A stretch of DNA of 64,000 nt from positions 124,001 through 188,000 of the forward strand of contig JADKHH010000001.1 in the NCBI GenBank assembly GCA_016721905.1, in the 5' to 3' direction. The stretch comes from Candidatus Opimibacter skivensis (lineage in GTDB: Bacteria > Bacteroidota > Bacteroidia > Chitinophagales > Saprospiraceae). The translations under genes and the position numbers were made by a program. Under the pieces are notes generated by a model. It saw only the letters and a program-made list of their open reading frames with translations. It had not been told where the DNA came from and made no database searches. Shown here piece by piece: positions 1-7,732 of this stretch. Position 1 is the first letter of the stretch; every line of letters begins with the position of its first letter.

Positions 1-600
1 TCATCATTGATCCTGATCTCCGGTAACATCATCGATTCCGTATGACCATAGGATAACCGAATCCTGATGTCCTTGTCCCATTCATATCCTTCTTCCTCCG
101 GAATAAAATGAAGCACTTTTGAATCCAGCAAGGGAACAAAATTCTCTTTCAGGAAGGAAGCCCGCTCACGTGCATTAGGTGTAAATGCCCAATTGTAATG
201 ACGAAGTGTCGTCCAGTACTTTGCATTCGGAAAAGCAGGGGTGAGCGTACCATCCGCATTTTTCTTTACGGCACCACCCACGTGATCAAAATGGAAAGTG
301 GTAAGCAATACATCTGTAATCGACTCGGTGTATATCCAGCTTCAGCCAGCGAACTCATTAAAGTAGCCTCCCATGCAGGAAGTAATGACTGAAGAAGCGT
401 TCATCCTGTTTGTCGCCGAGCCCTGTGTCGATGAGTATGACTTTTTCACCGGTGTCCACCAGGAGGCATCTCATCGTCCAGCTGCAGAGGTTGTTGTCAT
501 CCGCAGGGATCATCTTATTCCAAATTGTTTTAGGAACTACCCCAAACATAGCGCCGCCATCAAGTTTGAAATGGCCTGTTTCAATAGAAATGACTTTCAT
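1..600 (-). pseudogene. MBL-fold metallo-hydrolase, partial and frameshifted
   Basis: Metallo-beta-lactamase-fold hydrolase, cut off by the left window edge. The start ATG at 598-600 follows the ribH stop by one base, so the two are translationally linked. The opening residues MKVISIETGHFKLDGG and LLVDTGEKVILIDTGLGD are typical of the fold. The frame breaks twice. One base appears to be missing near 369-373 (after FFSHYFLHG) and another near 326-329 (after SSLAEAGYTP). Beyond these breaks the frame is open to the edge and encodes FHFDHVGGAVKKNADGTLTP and GYEWDKDIRIRLSYGHTES. The first His of the HxHxDH metal motif reads Thr here, explainable by a compensating pair of homopolymer indels (acccac to accac, then ttcc to tttcc). 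Either the gene is decaying or the consensus is poor here. The substrate is unknown; lactonase-like enzymes share the fold. Confidence 0.75.
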
Positions 601-601
601 A

Positions 602-1108
602 TCAATACCCGATTCGCTTCTTGGTAGTAGTATCTCCTGTGCGTACAATGGCCATCTGTAAGGCAGCAACTGCGGCTTCTGAGCCTTTGTTGCCGTGCTT
701 GCCTCCTGCTCTTTCTTTAGCTTGCTCTTCTGTGTTGGTAGTCAGCACACCGAATATGACGGGAATGCCTGACATCAAACCTAACTGCATGATACCTGAT
801 GCAACCGCAGCGGCAATATATTCATCATGTTTGGTCTCTCCCTGGATGATACATCCCAGGCAGATCACAGCATCCTTTTTACCGGGTTTCATAATCTGGC
901 GCGCACCCCATGGCAGTTCGAAAGAGCCGGGCACATAGAGCACCTCGATATTGTCTTCTAAAACACCAGCCTTGAGCAAGGTTTCCTTTGCGCCGCTGAG
1001 CAACGCATTGGTAATGTCAGCGTTCCATTCAGAAACGACAATACCGATTTTAAAGGATGATCCATCCGGCAGGTTAACCAATGAGGGTGATGCATCCCGC
1101 GAAGCCAT
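602..1108 (-). CDS. ribH: 6,7-dimethyl-8-ribityllumazine synthase
   Basis: Lumazine synthase, the penultimate step of riboflavin synthesis. It condenses 5-amino-6-ribitylamino-uracil with 3,4-dihydroxy-2-butanone 4-phosphate in the cytoplasm. The 168 residues match the family length. Recognisable blocks are GIVVSEWNADITNALLSGA, the substrate loop VPGSFELPWGARQ, the phosphate-binding segment GCIIQGETKHDEYIA (with the catalytic His in KHDEY), and PVIFGVLTTNTEEQA. The start is two bases after the stop of the upstream TPR gene and the stop is one base before the metallo-hydrolase start, so it sits in a TPR-ribH-hydrolase transcription unit. The TPR-ribH neighbourhood recurs in Bacteroidota. No FMN riboswitch is visible, consistent with an internal operon position. 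Confidence 0.97.
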   Translation of the reverse strand: MASRDASPSLVNLPDGSSFKIGIVVSEWNADITNALLSGAKETLLKAGVLEDNIEVLYVPGSFELPWGARQIMKPGKKDAVICLGCIIQGETKHDEYIAAAVASGIMQLGLMSGIPVIFGVLTTNTEEQAKERAGGKHGNKGSEAAVAALQMAIVRTGDTTTKKRIGY

Positions 1109-1110
1109 AT

Positions 1111-1803
1111 TTATTTGCCTTCTGCCCTTGCGATATATTTATCGATCGAAAGTGCTTCGTTACTGTTCGGATACTTAGACTTGATGGTCTTGTAAATCTC
1201 CAGGGCCTTGTCAACCTCGTTCTGGGATTCGTGTAGTAACGCCAATTTCTTCAGGTAGTATGGAGTCAGCAATTCATTGTCTGAAGACGATGATGCTTTT
1301 TTATAACTAGCCATTGCTTTGTCCATCTGGTTGAGTTCAGAATAGACATCGCCCAGAGCGCCATGTTTCATGGTAGGGCCTACAACACCATCCGGATCAA
1401 AATCATTGAGATGGGTGAGTGCAGCATCAAAATTACCTAGATTGAGGTACGAGATACCTGCATAGAAGTTAGCCAGGTTAGCTGCTTTGGTTCCGCCAAA
1501 ATCCTTGATAATAGTCAGAAAGCCACTATAGCCTCCGCCCGGATTTTCAAGAGCTACCTGGAAGGAATCCTGTTCAAACTGGAACTGGGCCATCCACATC
1601 TGTGCCATGGCTTTCTCTTCCTTCGGCTGCTGGATCATATTCTTGTATACAAACCAACCACCAACAACGATCACCAAACCGGCAACAACCCCAATGATCA
1701 CTTTCTGGTTTTTCTCAAAAAAGTTATTGGCCTGCATCCTTGCCTGGGTAAGGTCGAGCAGTGTCTCTTCATTCTTTTTTTCCAGCTTTCTTCTAATAGC
1801 CAT
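1111..1803 (-). CDS. Membrane-anchored tetratricopeptide repeat protein (YfgM-like)
   Basis: A 230-residue protein with an N-terminal basic, coiled stretch (MAIRRKLEKKNEETLLDL), one transmembrane helix at about residues 38-55 (VIIGVVAGLVIVVGGWFVY), then TPR-like helical repeats in the remaining part (for example FYAGISYLNLGNFDAALTHL and LKKLALLHESQNEVDKALEI). The layout is that of the YfgM/tetratricopeptide family of inner-membrane proteins facing the periplasm, often assigned to envelope protein quality control. I chose the ATG at 1801-1803; the upstream in-frame ATG at 1833 would overlap the -7 promoter box at 1831-1838. It leads the operon with ribH. The precise role is unknown. Confidence 0.85.
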   Translation of the reverse strand: MAIRRKLEKKNEETLLDLTQARMQANNFFEKNQKVIIGVVAGLVIVVGGWFVYKNMIQQPKEEKAMAQMWMAQFQFEQDSFQVALENPGGGYSGFLTIIKDFGGTKAANLANFYAGISYLNLGNFDAALTHLNDFDPDGVVGPTMKHGALGDVYSELNQMDKAMASYKKASSSSDNELLTPYYLKKLALLHESQNEVDKALEIYKTIKSKYPNSNEALSIDKYIARAEGK

Positions 1804-1830
1804 CGCAATCCATATTTTTAAAAAGTGGTG

Positions 1831-1860
1831 CAAAAGTAATCATTTGCCTCAAATAGACAA
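1831..1860 (-). promoter_or_regulatory. Bacteroidota-type promoter for the TPR-ribH operon
   Basis: On the minus strand TTG (1858-1860), 19 bases and TACTTTTG (1831-1838) match the Bacteroidota -33/-7 consensus (TTTG or TTG, about 19 bases, TAnnTTTG). The box lies 27 bases upstream of the chosen start at 1803. Confidence 0.6.
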
Positions 1861-1906
1861 TGAAACAAGATATTAAGTATTAATATAATTTGTATAGGTA
1901 GCCTAA

Positions 1907-1962
1907 TGCTAGTTGCGAACTTTTCACTTCTAACTGCTAGTTGCTAACTTCTAACTGCTATC
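1907..1962. repeat. Degenerate simple-repeat spacer
   Basis: Imperfect tandem units of the type taactgctagttgc fill the spacer between pdhA and the TPR gene. The same kind of text recurs at 10983-11020. I see no coding potential. Confidence 0.5.
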
Positions 1963-3000
1963 TTAATCTCGTGTAAACGGATAATCCTCCTGCACATAAT
2001 TGTCTGTAAACAGCTCAGAAGCAGGTGGATAGGAGGAATTTTCAGCAAAAGCTTCTGCCTCATCGATCTCCTGAGCTATTGCTTTATCAATTGCTTCTAA
2101 TTCGTTGTTAGTAAGCAACTTGTGCGCCAATATGTAATCCCGTAATTGTTCGATAGGATCCTTTTCCTTATATCTTTCCAATTCCTCCGTCGTGCGATAT
2201 TTAGCAGGATCGGACACAGAATGTCCACGGTACCTGTAGGTATTGATTTCCAGCAGATATGGTCCTTTACCTGATCTGATATGAGCGGCAGCCTCAGCCA
2301 TGGCATAATGGGTCTTGATGACATCCATACCATCTACAGAGGAGCTTGGCATGTCATAGGATAGTCCGAGTTTGGACAGATCGGTGACATTACTTGTCCG
2401 GGAGATCGATGTGCCCATGGCGTACTGGTTGTTTTCAACAACATAGAGCACCGGGAGTTTCCAGGTCATGGCCATATTGAAGGATTCATGCAGTGCACCC
2501 TGGCGTGAAGCACCATCACCAAACATTGTCAGGCAGATATTCTCTGTTCCTTTGTATTGCTCAGCGAAAGCTATGCCTGTTCCGATTGGGATTTGTGCCC
2601 CAACGATGCCATTACCACCGAAATAATGATGGTCTTTGGAGAAGAAGTGCATCGAACCACCTTTTCCTTTATTGACACCGGTTTCTTTTCCAAAAAGCTC
2701 CGCCATACAGGCTTTGCTGGAGATCCCCCGACATAAAGCGATTCCATGCTGGCGATAGGCCGTGACGATCGGGTCAGTAGGTCGCAAGGCACTGGTGATA
2801 GCACCCGCGATGGCTTCCTGTCCGATGTACACATGCAGGAATCCTCTGATCTTATTGACAGAGTACATCTTCAGGGCACGCTCTTCGAAACGCCTGATCC
2901 TCATCATCGTTTCATACCATTGACGGTATGTGGTGACATCCAGTCCATTAGCTGATCCGGATACTTCCTTGCTTGTCTTTTTTTCTTTTACCTGAGCCAT
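1963..3000 (-). CDS. pdhA: Pyruvate dehydrogenase E1 component, alpha subunit
   Basis: E1-alpha of the pyruvate (2-oxo acid) dehydrogenase complex. With E1-beta it binds thiamine diphosphate and decarboxylates pyruvate, passing the acetyl group to lipoyl-E2. The 345 residues are family length. The ThDP/Mg motif GDGASRQGALHES starts at residue 161 and closes with VVENNQ near 188-192. The conserved phosphorylation-loop region RYRGHSVSDPAKYRT is near the C-terminus. The family block GFLHVYIGQEAIAGAI is at 53-68. E1-beta and E2 are not adjacent, which is common in this phylum. The match to pyruvate rather than branched-chain enzymes is by overall resemblance. Confidence 0.93.
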   Translation of the reverse strand: MAQVKEKKTSKEVSGSANGLDVTTYRQWYETMMRIRRFEERALKMYSVNKIRGFLHVYIGQEAIAGAITSALRPTDPIVTAYRQHGIALCRGISSKACMAELFGKETGVNKGKGGSMHFFSKDHHYFGGNGIVGAQIPIGTGIAFAEQYKGTENICLTMFGDGASRQGALHESFNMAMTWKLPVLYVVENNQYAMGTSISRTSNVTDLSKLGLSYDMPSSSVDGMDVIKTHYAMAEAAAHIRSGKGPYLLEINTYRYRGHSVSDPAKYRTTEELERYKEKDPIEQLRDYILAHKLLTNNELEAIDKAIAQEIDEAEAFAENSSYPPASELFTDNYVQEDYPFTRD

Positions 3001-3022
3001 AAAAACTATATTCGCCGACTGA

Positions 3023-3030
3023 CAAAGATA
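3023..3030 (-). promoter_or_regulatory. -7 element of the pdhA promoter
   Basis: The minus strand reads TATCTTTG, matching TAnnTTTG, 22 bases upstream of the pdhA start at 3000. No clear TTTG lies at the -33 distance. Confidence 0.45.
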
Positions 3031-3054
3031 AGCTTATCTGCATTAAAACCGGTT

Positions 3055-4134
3055 ATGAAGTCGCTGACGATCCAGGAGGTGGTATTGATTAATTTTAAAA
3101 ACTATGCAGATGCCCGTTTTAGTTTCGGTGTCAAGTTTAATCTCATTTCCGGTCTCAATGGTATGGGTAAAACCAATTTGCTCGATGCGGTTTATTATCT
3201 GAGTGTCGGCAAAAGTTACTTTACACCCTACGATCAGCGTGTGGTGCGGCAGGAAGAATCTTTCTTTCGTCTTGAGGCAGATGTGCTCAAAGATGACATT
3301 GTCCATAAGCTCGTCATGAAAGTAAGGCCCGGTTCTACCAAGGAACTGGTGCTTGATCATATAGCGATTCCCCGGATCAGTGAGCATCTTGGATATATTC
3401 CGGTTGTATTTTCCGCACCGAGAGATATCGACCTGGTCTTCGGATCAAGCCAGACCAGGAGACGCTATATCGATCATCTGCTTTGCCAGGTGGACCATGA
3501 TTATCTCAGGGCATTGGTCACCTACAACCACCTTCTGGAGATGCGCACTGCCGCTCTTAAACAAGGTTTTGCTGATTTGGCTGGTGTCATTGCGACTTAT
3601 GACGAACAAATGTCCCCGATGGCGGCCTTGATATATGAAAAACGAAAATGGGTGGTGGATGTATTTACTCCTTTGATTCGGGAGACCTATCTCAACCTTT
3701 CAGAAAACAGGGAAAGCATTGACTTGCAGTATGAGTCGGGCCTTCATCAATACCCTTACCATGTGTTGGCGGATATGAATTGGGAAGCCGATAAAAACAC
3801 CGGCAGGTCAAATGCCGGGATCCATAAGGATGATTATAAATTGTCGATTAAAAACATGCCTGCCAAAGAATACGGATCGCAAGGCCAGATCAAATCACTC
3901 ATCTTTGCCCTTCATCTCAGTAAGTATAATATCCTTCGAAATCAGAGTGGCTACAAACCCTTATTGATCCTCGATGATATTTTTGACAAACTGGACGAGC
4001 GCCGACTCCACCGCCTCATGGAAATCCTGATGGCCCCCGATTTTGGCCAGATTTTCATCTCCGATACCAGCAGCAAACGCTTCACCGACTTCCTTCCCGT
4101 GGATCTCCTGCATTCCATTGAGATGACTCCATAG
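3055..4134 (+). CDS. recF: DNA replication and repair protein RecF
   Basis: RecF, an SMC-like ABC ATPase that loads RecA at single-strand gaps together with RecO and RecR. The 359 residues are family length. The Walker A motif GLNGMGKT is at residues 33-40. The segment SAPRDIDLVFGSSQTRRRYID is the usual RecF middle signature. AKEYGSQGQIKSL is the ABC signature region and LLILDDIFDKLD is Walker B with the D-loop. The opening IQEVVLINFKNYADA is also typical. It is divergent from pdhA, with about 54 bases between them, and is followed by a DUF721 gene, the usual Bacteroidota order. Confidence 0.97.
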   Translation: MKSLTIQEVVLINFKNYADARFSFGVKFNLISGLNGMGKTNLLDAVYYLSVGKSYFTPYDQRVVRQEESFFRLEADVLKDDIVHKLVMKVRPGSTKELVLDHIAIPRISEHLGYIPVVFSAPRDIDLVFGSSQTRRRYIDHLLCQVDHDYLRALVTYNHLLEMRTAALKQGFADLAGVIATYDEQMSPMAALIYEKRKWVVDVFTPLIRETYLNLSENRESIDLQYESGLHQYPYHVLADMNWEADKNTGRSNAGIHKDDYKLSIKNMPAKEYGSQGQIKSLIFALHLSKYNILRNQSGYKPLLILDDIFDKLDERRLHRLMEILMAPDFGQIFISDTSSKRFTDFLPVDLLHSIEMTP

Positions 4135-4210
4135 GCCTTAACATTTGTTGCTGGTGAGTACACCAAGGCATCGGCAACGTAAACCCATCAACTTATCAAC
4201 CCATCAACCT

Positions 4211-4242
4211 TTTTGCCCCTAAATCCCCTGAAGGGGACTTGA
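4211..4242 (+). repeat. 32-base direct repeat, copy 1, containing a dyad
   Basis: Identical over 32 bases to 4250-4281. Each copy carries the dyad CCCCT-ga-AGGGG. This ccctgaagggg text is, to my knowledge, a common dispersed repeat in Bacteroidota spacers. Confidence 0.75.
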
Positions 4243-4249
4243 CTTTCCC

Positions 4250-4281
4250 TTTTGCCCCTAAATCCCCTGAAGGGGACTTGA
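4250..4281 (+). repeat. 32-base direct repeat, copy 2
   Basis: Second copy of the unit at 4211-4242, with an offset of 39 bases. It has the same CCCCT-ga-AGGGG dyad. Confidence 0.75.
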
Positions 4282-4397
4282 TTAATCCCCCATGCTCTTA
4301 ACCTCATCAACCCATCAACTCATCAACCAATAAACCCATCAACCTATCAACTCATAAGCTTATAAGCCTATAAGCATATAAGCCTTACATTTATCCC

Positions 4398-4688
4398 ATG
4401 CAGGGAGACAACAACCGCCCACTCAAAGAATGGTTACAGGTATTCGCTCAGTCACCACAACTGAGGGCTAAACTATACCAGACCCGGATTGAAAAAATGT
4501 GGGTAGAACTCATGGGCCCCGTCATCAGCGGCTATACGCAGCGAATAAAACTGGACGGTCACGTACTGCTCCTCTTTATTGAATCCTCCTCCCTCAAATC
4601 AGAACTGACCATCATGAAGGAAAATATCCGCACTCTCGTCAACGAAAGACTAGGCGAAGACTTCGTCACCGAAGTCCGAGTCCTTTAA
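4398..4688 (+). CDS. DUF721 domain protein (DciA-like)
   Basis: A 96-residue protein formed almost wholly of a DUF721 domain. Typical features are the N-terminal helix LKEWLQVFAQSPQLRAKLYQTRIEKMWVELMG with its conserved Trp, then the beta segment GYTQRIKLDGHVLLLFIESSSLKSEL and the closing ENIRTLVNERLGEDFVTEVRVL. DUF721 proteins include DciA, the ancestral loader of the replicative helicase DnaB. The position just after recF fits a replication or repair role, but the helicase-loading assignment is inference from family membership. The ATG at 4398 gives the expected N-terminus. Confidence 0.85.
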   Translation: MQGDNNRPLKEWLQVFAQSPQLRAKLYQTRIEKMWVELMGPVISGYTQRIKLDGHVLLLFIESSSLKSELTIMKENIRTLVNERLGEDFVTEVRVL

Positions 4689-4935
4689 AGTGAAGAGTGA
4701 AGAGTGAAAAGCGATGTGCTGAGCGTAGTCGAAGCATGAAGAATGGTGAGTTGTGAGTTGTGAGCTGTGAATTGTGAGTATAATGATACTGATAGCTGAT
4801 AGCGCAACAATGTCGTGAGAGGGAACCGAAATACTCTGGTAGCTGGCAGCTGGAAGCTAACAAGATCGTGAGAAGCAGACTAAATCCCTCTGATAGCTGA
4901 TAGCTGACGGCTGATAGCTGAAAACTGACAGCTCA
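4689..4935. repeat. Degenerate simple-repeat spacer
   Basis: The spacer between the convergent DUF721 and subtilase genes. It consists of drifting short units: gtgaagagtgaa, then gtgagttgtgagctgtg, then gatagctgatagctgac. One palindrome of the gagcgnagncg family (4717-4736) is embedded. No coding signal is seen. Confidence 0.6.
4717..4736 (+). repeat. Short palindrome, gagcg-nag-ncga family
   Basis: TGCT and AGCA flank the core gagcgtagtcga. The core matches the palindromes at 18208-18231 and 18295-18318, but the flanking stem sequence differs. Confidence 0.5.
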
Positions 4936-4938
4936 AAA

Positions 4939-6624
4939 TCACGTTTTCCCAATCACCGGCACATACTCACTCTCAGCCACCCTGTTTTTCTTCTTTGCTT
5001 TTCCTTTAGTCGTGGAAGCAAGTTTCATCGCCGTGACAACATCTACAATACCTCCGCTGATCGAGAGGTCGCTTGAAGGCACGGTATCAAAAGTACCTGG
5101 TTGCGTCACAGAGGCAGGTAATTTCCTGACACTTTTCATGATGACATCTTTGACCTGTAAGGCGCTTAGGTCAGGGTATCTTGACCTGATCAGAGCTGCA
5201 ACACCGCTCACCACCGGAGAGGCCATACTGGTCCCGCTCAGGTATTCATAGGTGCTGTCAGGAGTGGTGGAATAAATAAAAACGCCGGGAGCAAACACGT
5301 CCACTTCACTTTTTCCGTAATTGGAAAATTCAGCAATGGCGAGCTCGCCACCATCCGGTGATAAGGCGCCAACAGAAAGCATATTTTTTGCTCGTTTGGG
5401 ACCTAACAATTTCTTTTTCGCGTAGGTATCATTTGGATACTTGGGATCAGCATCAATATCTGTGCTCTCATTGCCAGCACCTAAGACGAGAAGTACATCA
5501 TGTTTGGCAGCATACTTCATGGCATCGTCTACAAGGTATTTTTCAGGGGAGTATCCTTTCCCAAAACTCATATTGATAACCGAAGCACCATTATCAACAG
5601 CGTATCTGATGGCATTGGCTACATCCTTGTCGCGCTCATCTCCATCAGGTATGATTTTAACACCCATGATGGCTACATGATCTGCAATGCCGTTCATTCC
5701 CTCACCATTGTCACGAACTGCACCGATGATGCCAGCGACGTGGGTTCCATGCGTTGAGAATGTTCCCTTGATTTCATTATTACCGTAATGAGGATTTTCA
5801 AAATCTGTATAGTTGTCACCAACAATCGTCCTGGAATTATAGTCAGGGTTATAGGCGTATTGAAGGATCTCATCATTTGCCTGGAGCTGTTCCTTAAATT
5901 GAGCTGTGGCCACTTCGACCAGCCAATCAATACTTTCCACAGCGACACCCTGTTCTTCTACGCTCTGAATGATCCGGGCAGCAATCTGCAATTGTTCATT
6001 TCCGGAATTCTCCAGCCTGGTTATATCAATGGAATCTCCATTAAGTTCAGTTTTAGCAGCTGCCAATGCGCTCATGACTACCTCCTGCATTTCCAGCACC
6101 TGACTGTTCTGCAGGGCGGCATTTTCACGCTTGGTTTCTATGAGCACTTTCTTTTCGGCAAATGCCTCATATTCCTTTTTTTCCTTTCCTTTCAATTTCG
6201 CCGGATCCACACCTTTCCACTTTTCCCTTTCTTTACTGTATTCACGGGTCACCTCTAACGACTCTTTGATGACACTTGTACCATCGGGGCCACCAATGAA
6301 ATTCCAACCGGAGACGTCATCCACAAAACCATTTTGATCATCATCGATCTTATTGCCAGGGATTTCATCTTGATTGATCCAGATATTGTCCCTGAGATCC
6401 GGGTGGTAAATGTCAACTCCACTGTCCAGCACAGCCACGATGATTGTTTTGGGCTTGCCTGCAGGAGCCGATGCATACCACTCTTCAGACCTGATTCCCG
6501 TTGGAAATTCTGATTCTGGCCCGAGTTGGTACCATTTTTCAAATACTTCCTGCGCTGCTAACGGAGAGAATAGGATCAGATATCCAAAAAGGGCTGATAA
6601 GATGCATTTAGTCAGATTGTTCAT
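4939..6624 (-). CDS. Secreted subtilisin-family (S8) serine peptidase
   Basis: A 561-residue subtilase. A signal peptide (about 1-24, ending SPLAAQ) sends it out of the cytoplasm. The catalytic triad is present: Asp67 in VAVLDSGVD, His292 in THGTHVAGII and Ser466 in SGTSMASP, with the oxyanion Asn385 in GAGNES. Unlike plain subtilisins there is an insert of about 170 residues between Asp and His (about 115-265), rich in Lys/Glu and predicted helical (EYSKEREKWKGVDPAKLKGK and following). The protein ends without a T9SS sorting domain (ESEYVPVIGKT). It is probably a periplasmic or secreted endopeptidase; the substrate is unknown. Adjacent intergenic regions isolate it from its neighbours. Confidence 0.93.
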   Translation of the reverse strand: MNNLTKCILSALFGYLILFSPLAAQEVFEKWYQLGPESEFPTGIRSEEWYASAPAGKPKTIIVAVLDSGVDIYHPDLRDNIWINQDEIPGNKIDDDQNGFVDDVSGWNFIGGPDGTSVIKESLEVTREYSKEREKWKGVDPAKLKGKEKKEYEAFAEKKVLIETKRENAALQNSQVLEMQEVVMSALAAAKTELNGDSIDITRLENSGNEQLQIAARIIQSVEEQGVAVESIDWLVEVATAQFKEQLQANDEILQYAYNPDYNSRTIVGDNYTDFENPHYGNNEIKGTFSTHGTHVAGIIGAVRDNGEGMNGIADHVAIMGVKIIPDGDERDKDVANAIRYAVDNGASVINMSFGKGYSPEKYLVDDAMKYAAKHDVLLVLGAGNESTDIDADPKYPNDTYAKKKLLGPKRAKNMLSVGALSPDGGELAIAEFSNYGKSEVDVFAPGVFIYSTTPDSTYEYLSGTSMASPVVSGVAALIRSRYPDLSALQVKDVIMKSVRKLPASVTQPGTFDTVPSSDLSISGGIVDVVTAMKLASTTKGKAKKKNRVAESEYVPVIGKT

Positions 6625-6795
6625 GTGCTGCTGTGTCGTTTAAAACCGGCGTGTATAGAATGAATGGCAATGATAGTGTATTGTTCACAGCGCAGGAATT
6701 TTTTTGGATAAAACGCTGGACTCAACGGATTGAAGGGCGAGTAGCGTATATTTAGAAGGATTCGTATATAAATTTCAGACATATGGAACGTTCTA

Positions 6796-6803
6796 TATCT
6801 TTG
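6796..6803 (+). promoter_or_regulatory. -7 element upstream of the PorG-like gene
   Basis: TATCTTTG matches TAnnTTTG, 38 bases upstream of the start at 6842. The -33 region has TTTC rather than TTTG. Confidence 0.4.
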
Positions 6804-6841
6804 GGGATTATAATACACCCGGATTTATCGCCACGAACTCA

Positions 6842-7732
6842 ATGATACTCAGTTTGCGAAATGCAGTTGTGTTGTTTGTTTGGATTGCATCCTGCCTTGA
6901 ACTCGCCAGTTATGGTCAGGGAGAGCTTGGCCTGATTGCTGGTTTCTCCAATTATCAAGGCGACCTTCCTTCCTACAATATCCAGGACGGAATCAAAGTA
7001 AAAATTGGTCCTGTGGTTGGCGTGCATAGCGCGCATGAGCTAAACAATACATTCCAGGTGAGAGCGGATCTCTTGTACACCAGGCTATCCGGGGATGATG
7101 CGTTGGCAGACAATCCAGCTACAATTGCCCGAAACCTTGATTTCTTTGCACCATTGATCCAGCTTGCAGTAGGTCTTGATTATAATTTATTGGGTTTTAG
7201 TCCCAAAGCAGGGAAAGTATTCACTCCATTTGCATCAGCAGGCGCAAGTTTTTTTTATTTCAATCCCCGGACCACCTATCAAGGTGAAAAAGTTTCGCTG
7301 CAACCTTTAGGCACAGAAGGTCAATATCTGGATGATTATCCGGATCAAAAACCATATTCACGTTTCCAGCCTTCACTTCAGTTTGGTGGAGGGTTAAAAT
7401 ATCTCTTCAATGAAAATCTGATATTATCCCTGGAAGGTATGCTCTCCTTTACGTTCACCGATTATCTGGATGATGCAAGTACCATCTACATTACTTATCC
7501 TGAATTGCTTGAAAAGGCAGGGCCTCTCACTGCAGCACTTGCCAACCGAGAAGGAGAGTTGGTTGGATCAGGACCTGTCATTCAACCAACAGGTTCAGCA
7601 AGAGCTAACCCTGATTCCAAAGATTTATTCGGGGTTATGACATTGAGGGTCTCCATGCCCATTGTGATCTTTTCTAATGAATTTAAGATCAGAAGACATA
7701 ACAACAAAACTATTCCAAATCCTAAATTCTGA
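6842..7732 (+). CDS. PorG-like outer membrane beta-barrel protein (DUF6089 family)
   Basis: A 296-residue protein with a signal peptide (about 1-25, ending ELASYGQ) and alternating strands typical of a small outer-membrane barrel. The segments NPRTTYQGEKVSLQPLGTEG and LILSLEGMLSFTFTDYLDD match my recollection of the DUF6089/PorG family, whose founding member is an accessory outer-membrane component of the type IX secretion system. Several T9SS cargo genes in this window fit that role. Its stop (TGA, 7730-7732) is directly followed by the TTG start of recQ. The link to secretion is inference from the family. Confidence 0.75.
   Translation: MILSLRNAVVLFVWIASCLELASYGQGELGLIAGFSNYQGDLPSYNIQDGIKVKIGPVVGVHSAHELNNTFQVRADLLYTRLSGDDALADNPATIARNLDFFAPLIQLAVGLDYNLLGFSPKAGKVFTPFASAGASFFYFNPRTTYQGEKVSLQPLGTEGQYLDDYPDQKPYSRFQPSLQFGGGLKYLFNENLILSLEGMLSFTFTDYLDDASTIYITYPELLEKAGPLTAALANREGELVGSGPVIQPTGSARANPDSKDLFGVMTLRVSMPIVIFSNEFKIRRHNNKTIPNPKF

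Larger units (their letters stand above)
4173..4384. repeat. Low-complexity spacer with catcaac and ataagc units
   Basis: The 263-base recF-DUF721 spacer is almost entirely degenerate repeats of catcaaccc/catcaactt and of ataagcctataagc. It is interrupted by the 32-base direct repeat described separately. The same catcaac text occurs at 44330-44380. No ORF is supported. Confidence 0.6.

Noticed and set aside
5788..6258. A 156-codon frame on the plus strand
   Set aside because: It lies opposite the subtilase insert, whose frame carries signal peptide and catalytic motifs; the plus frame has no recognisable features.
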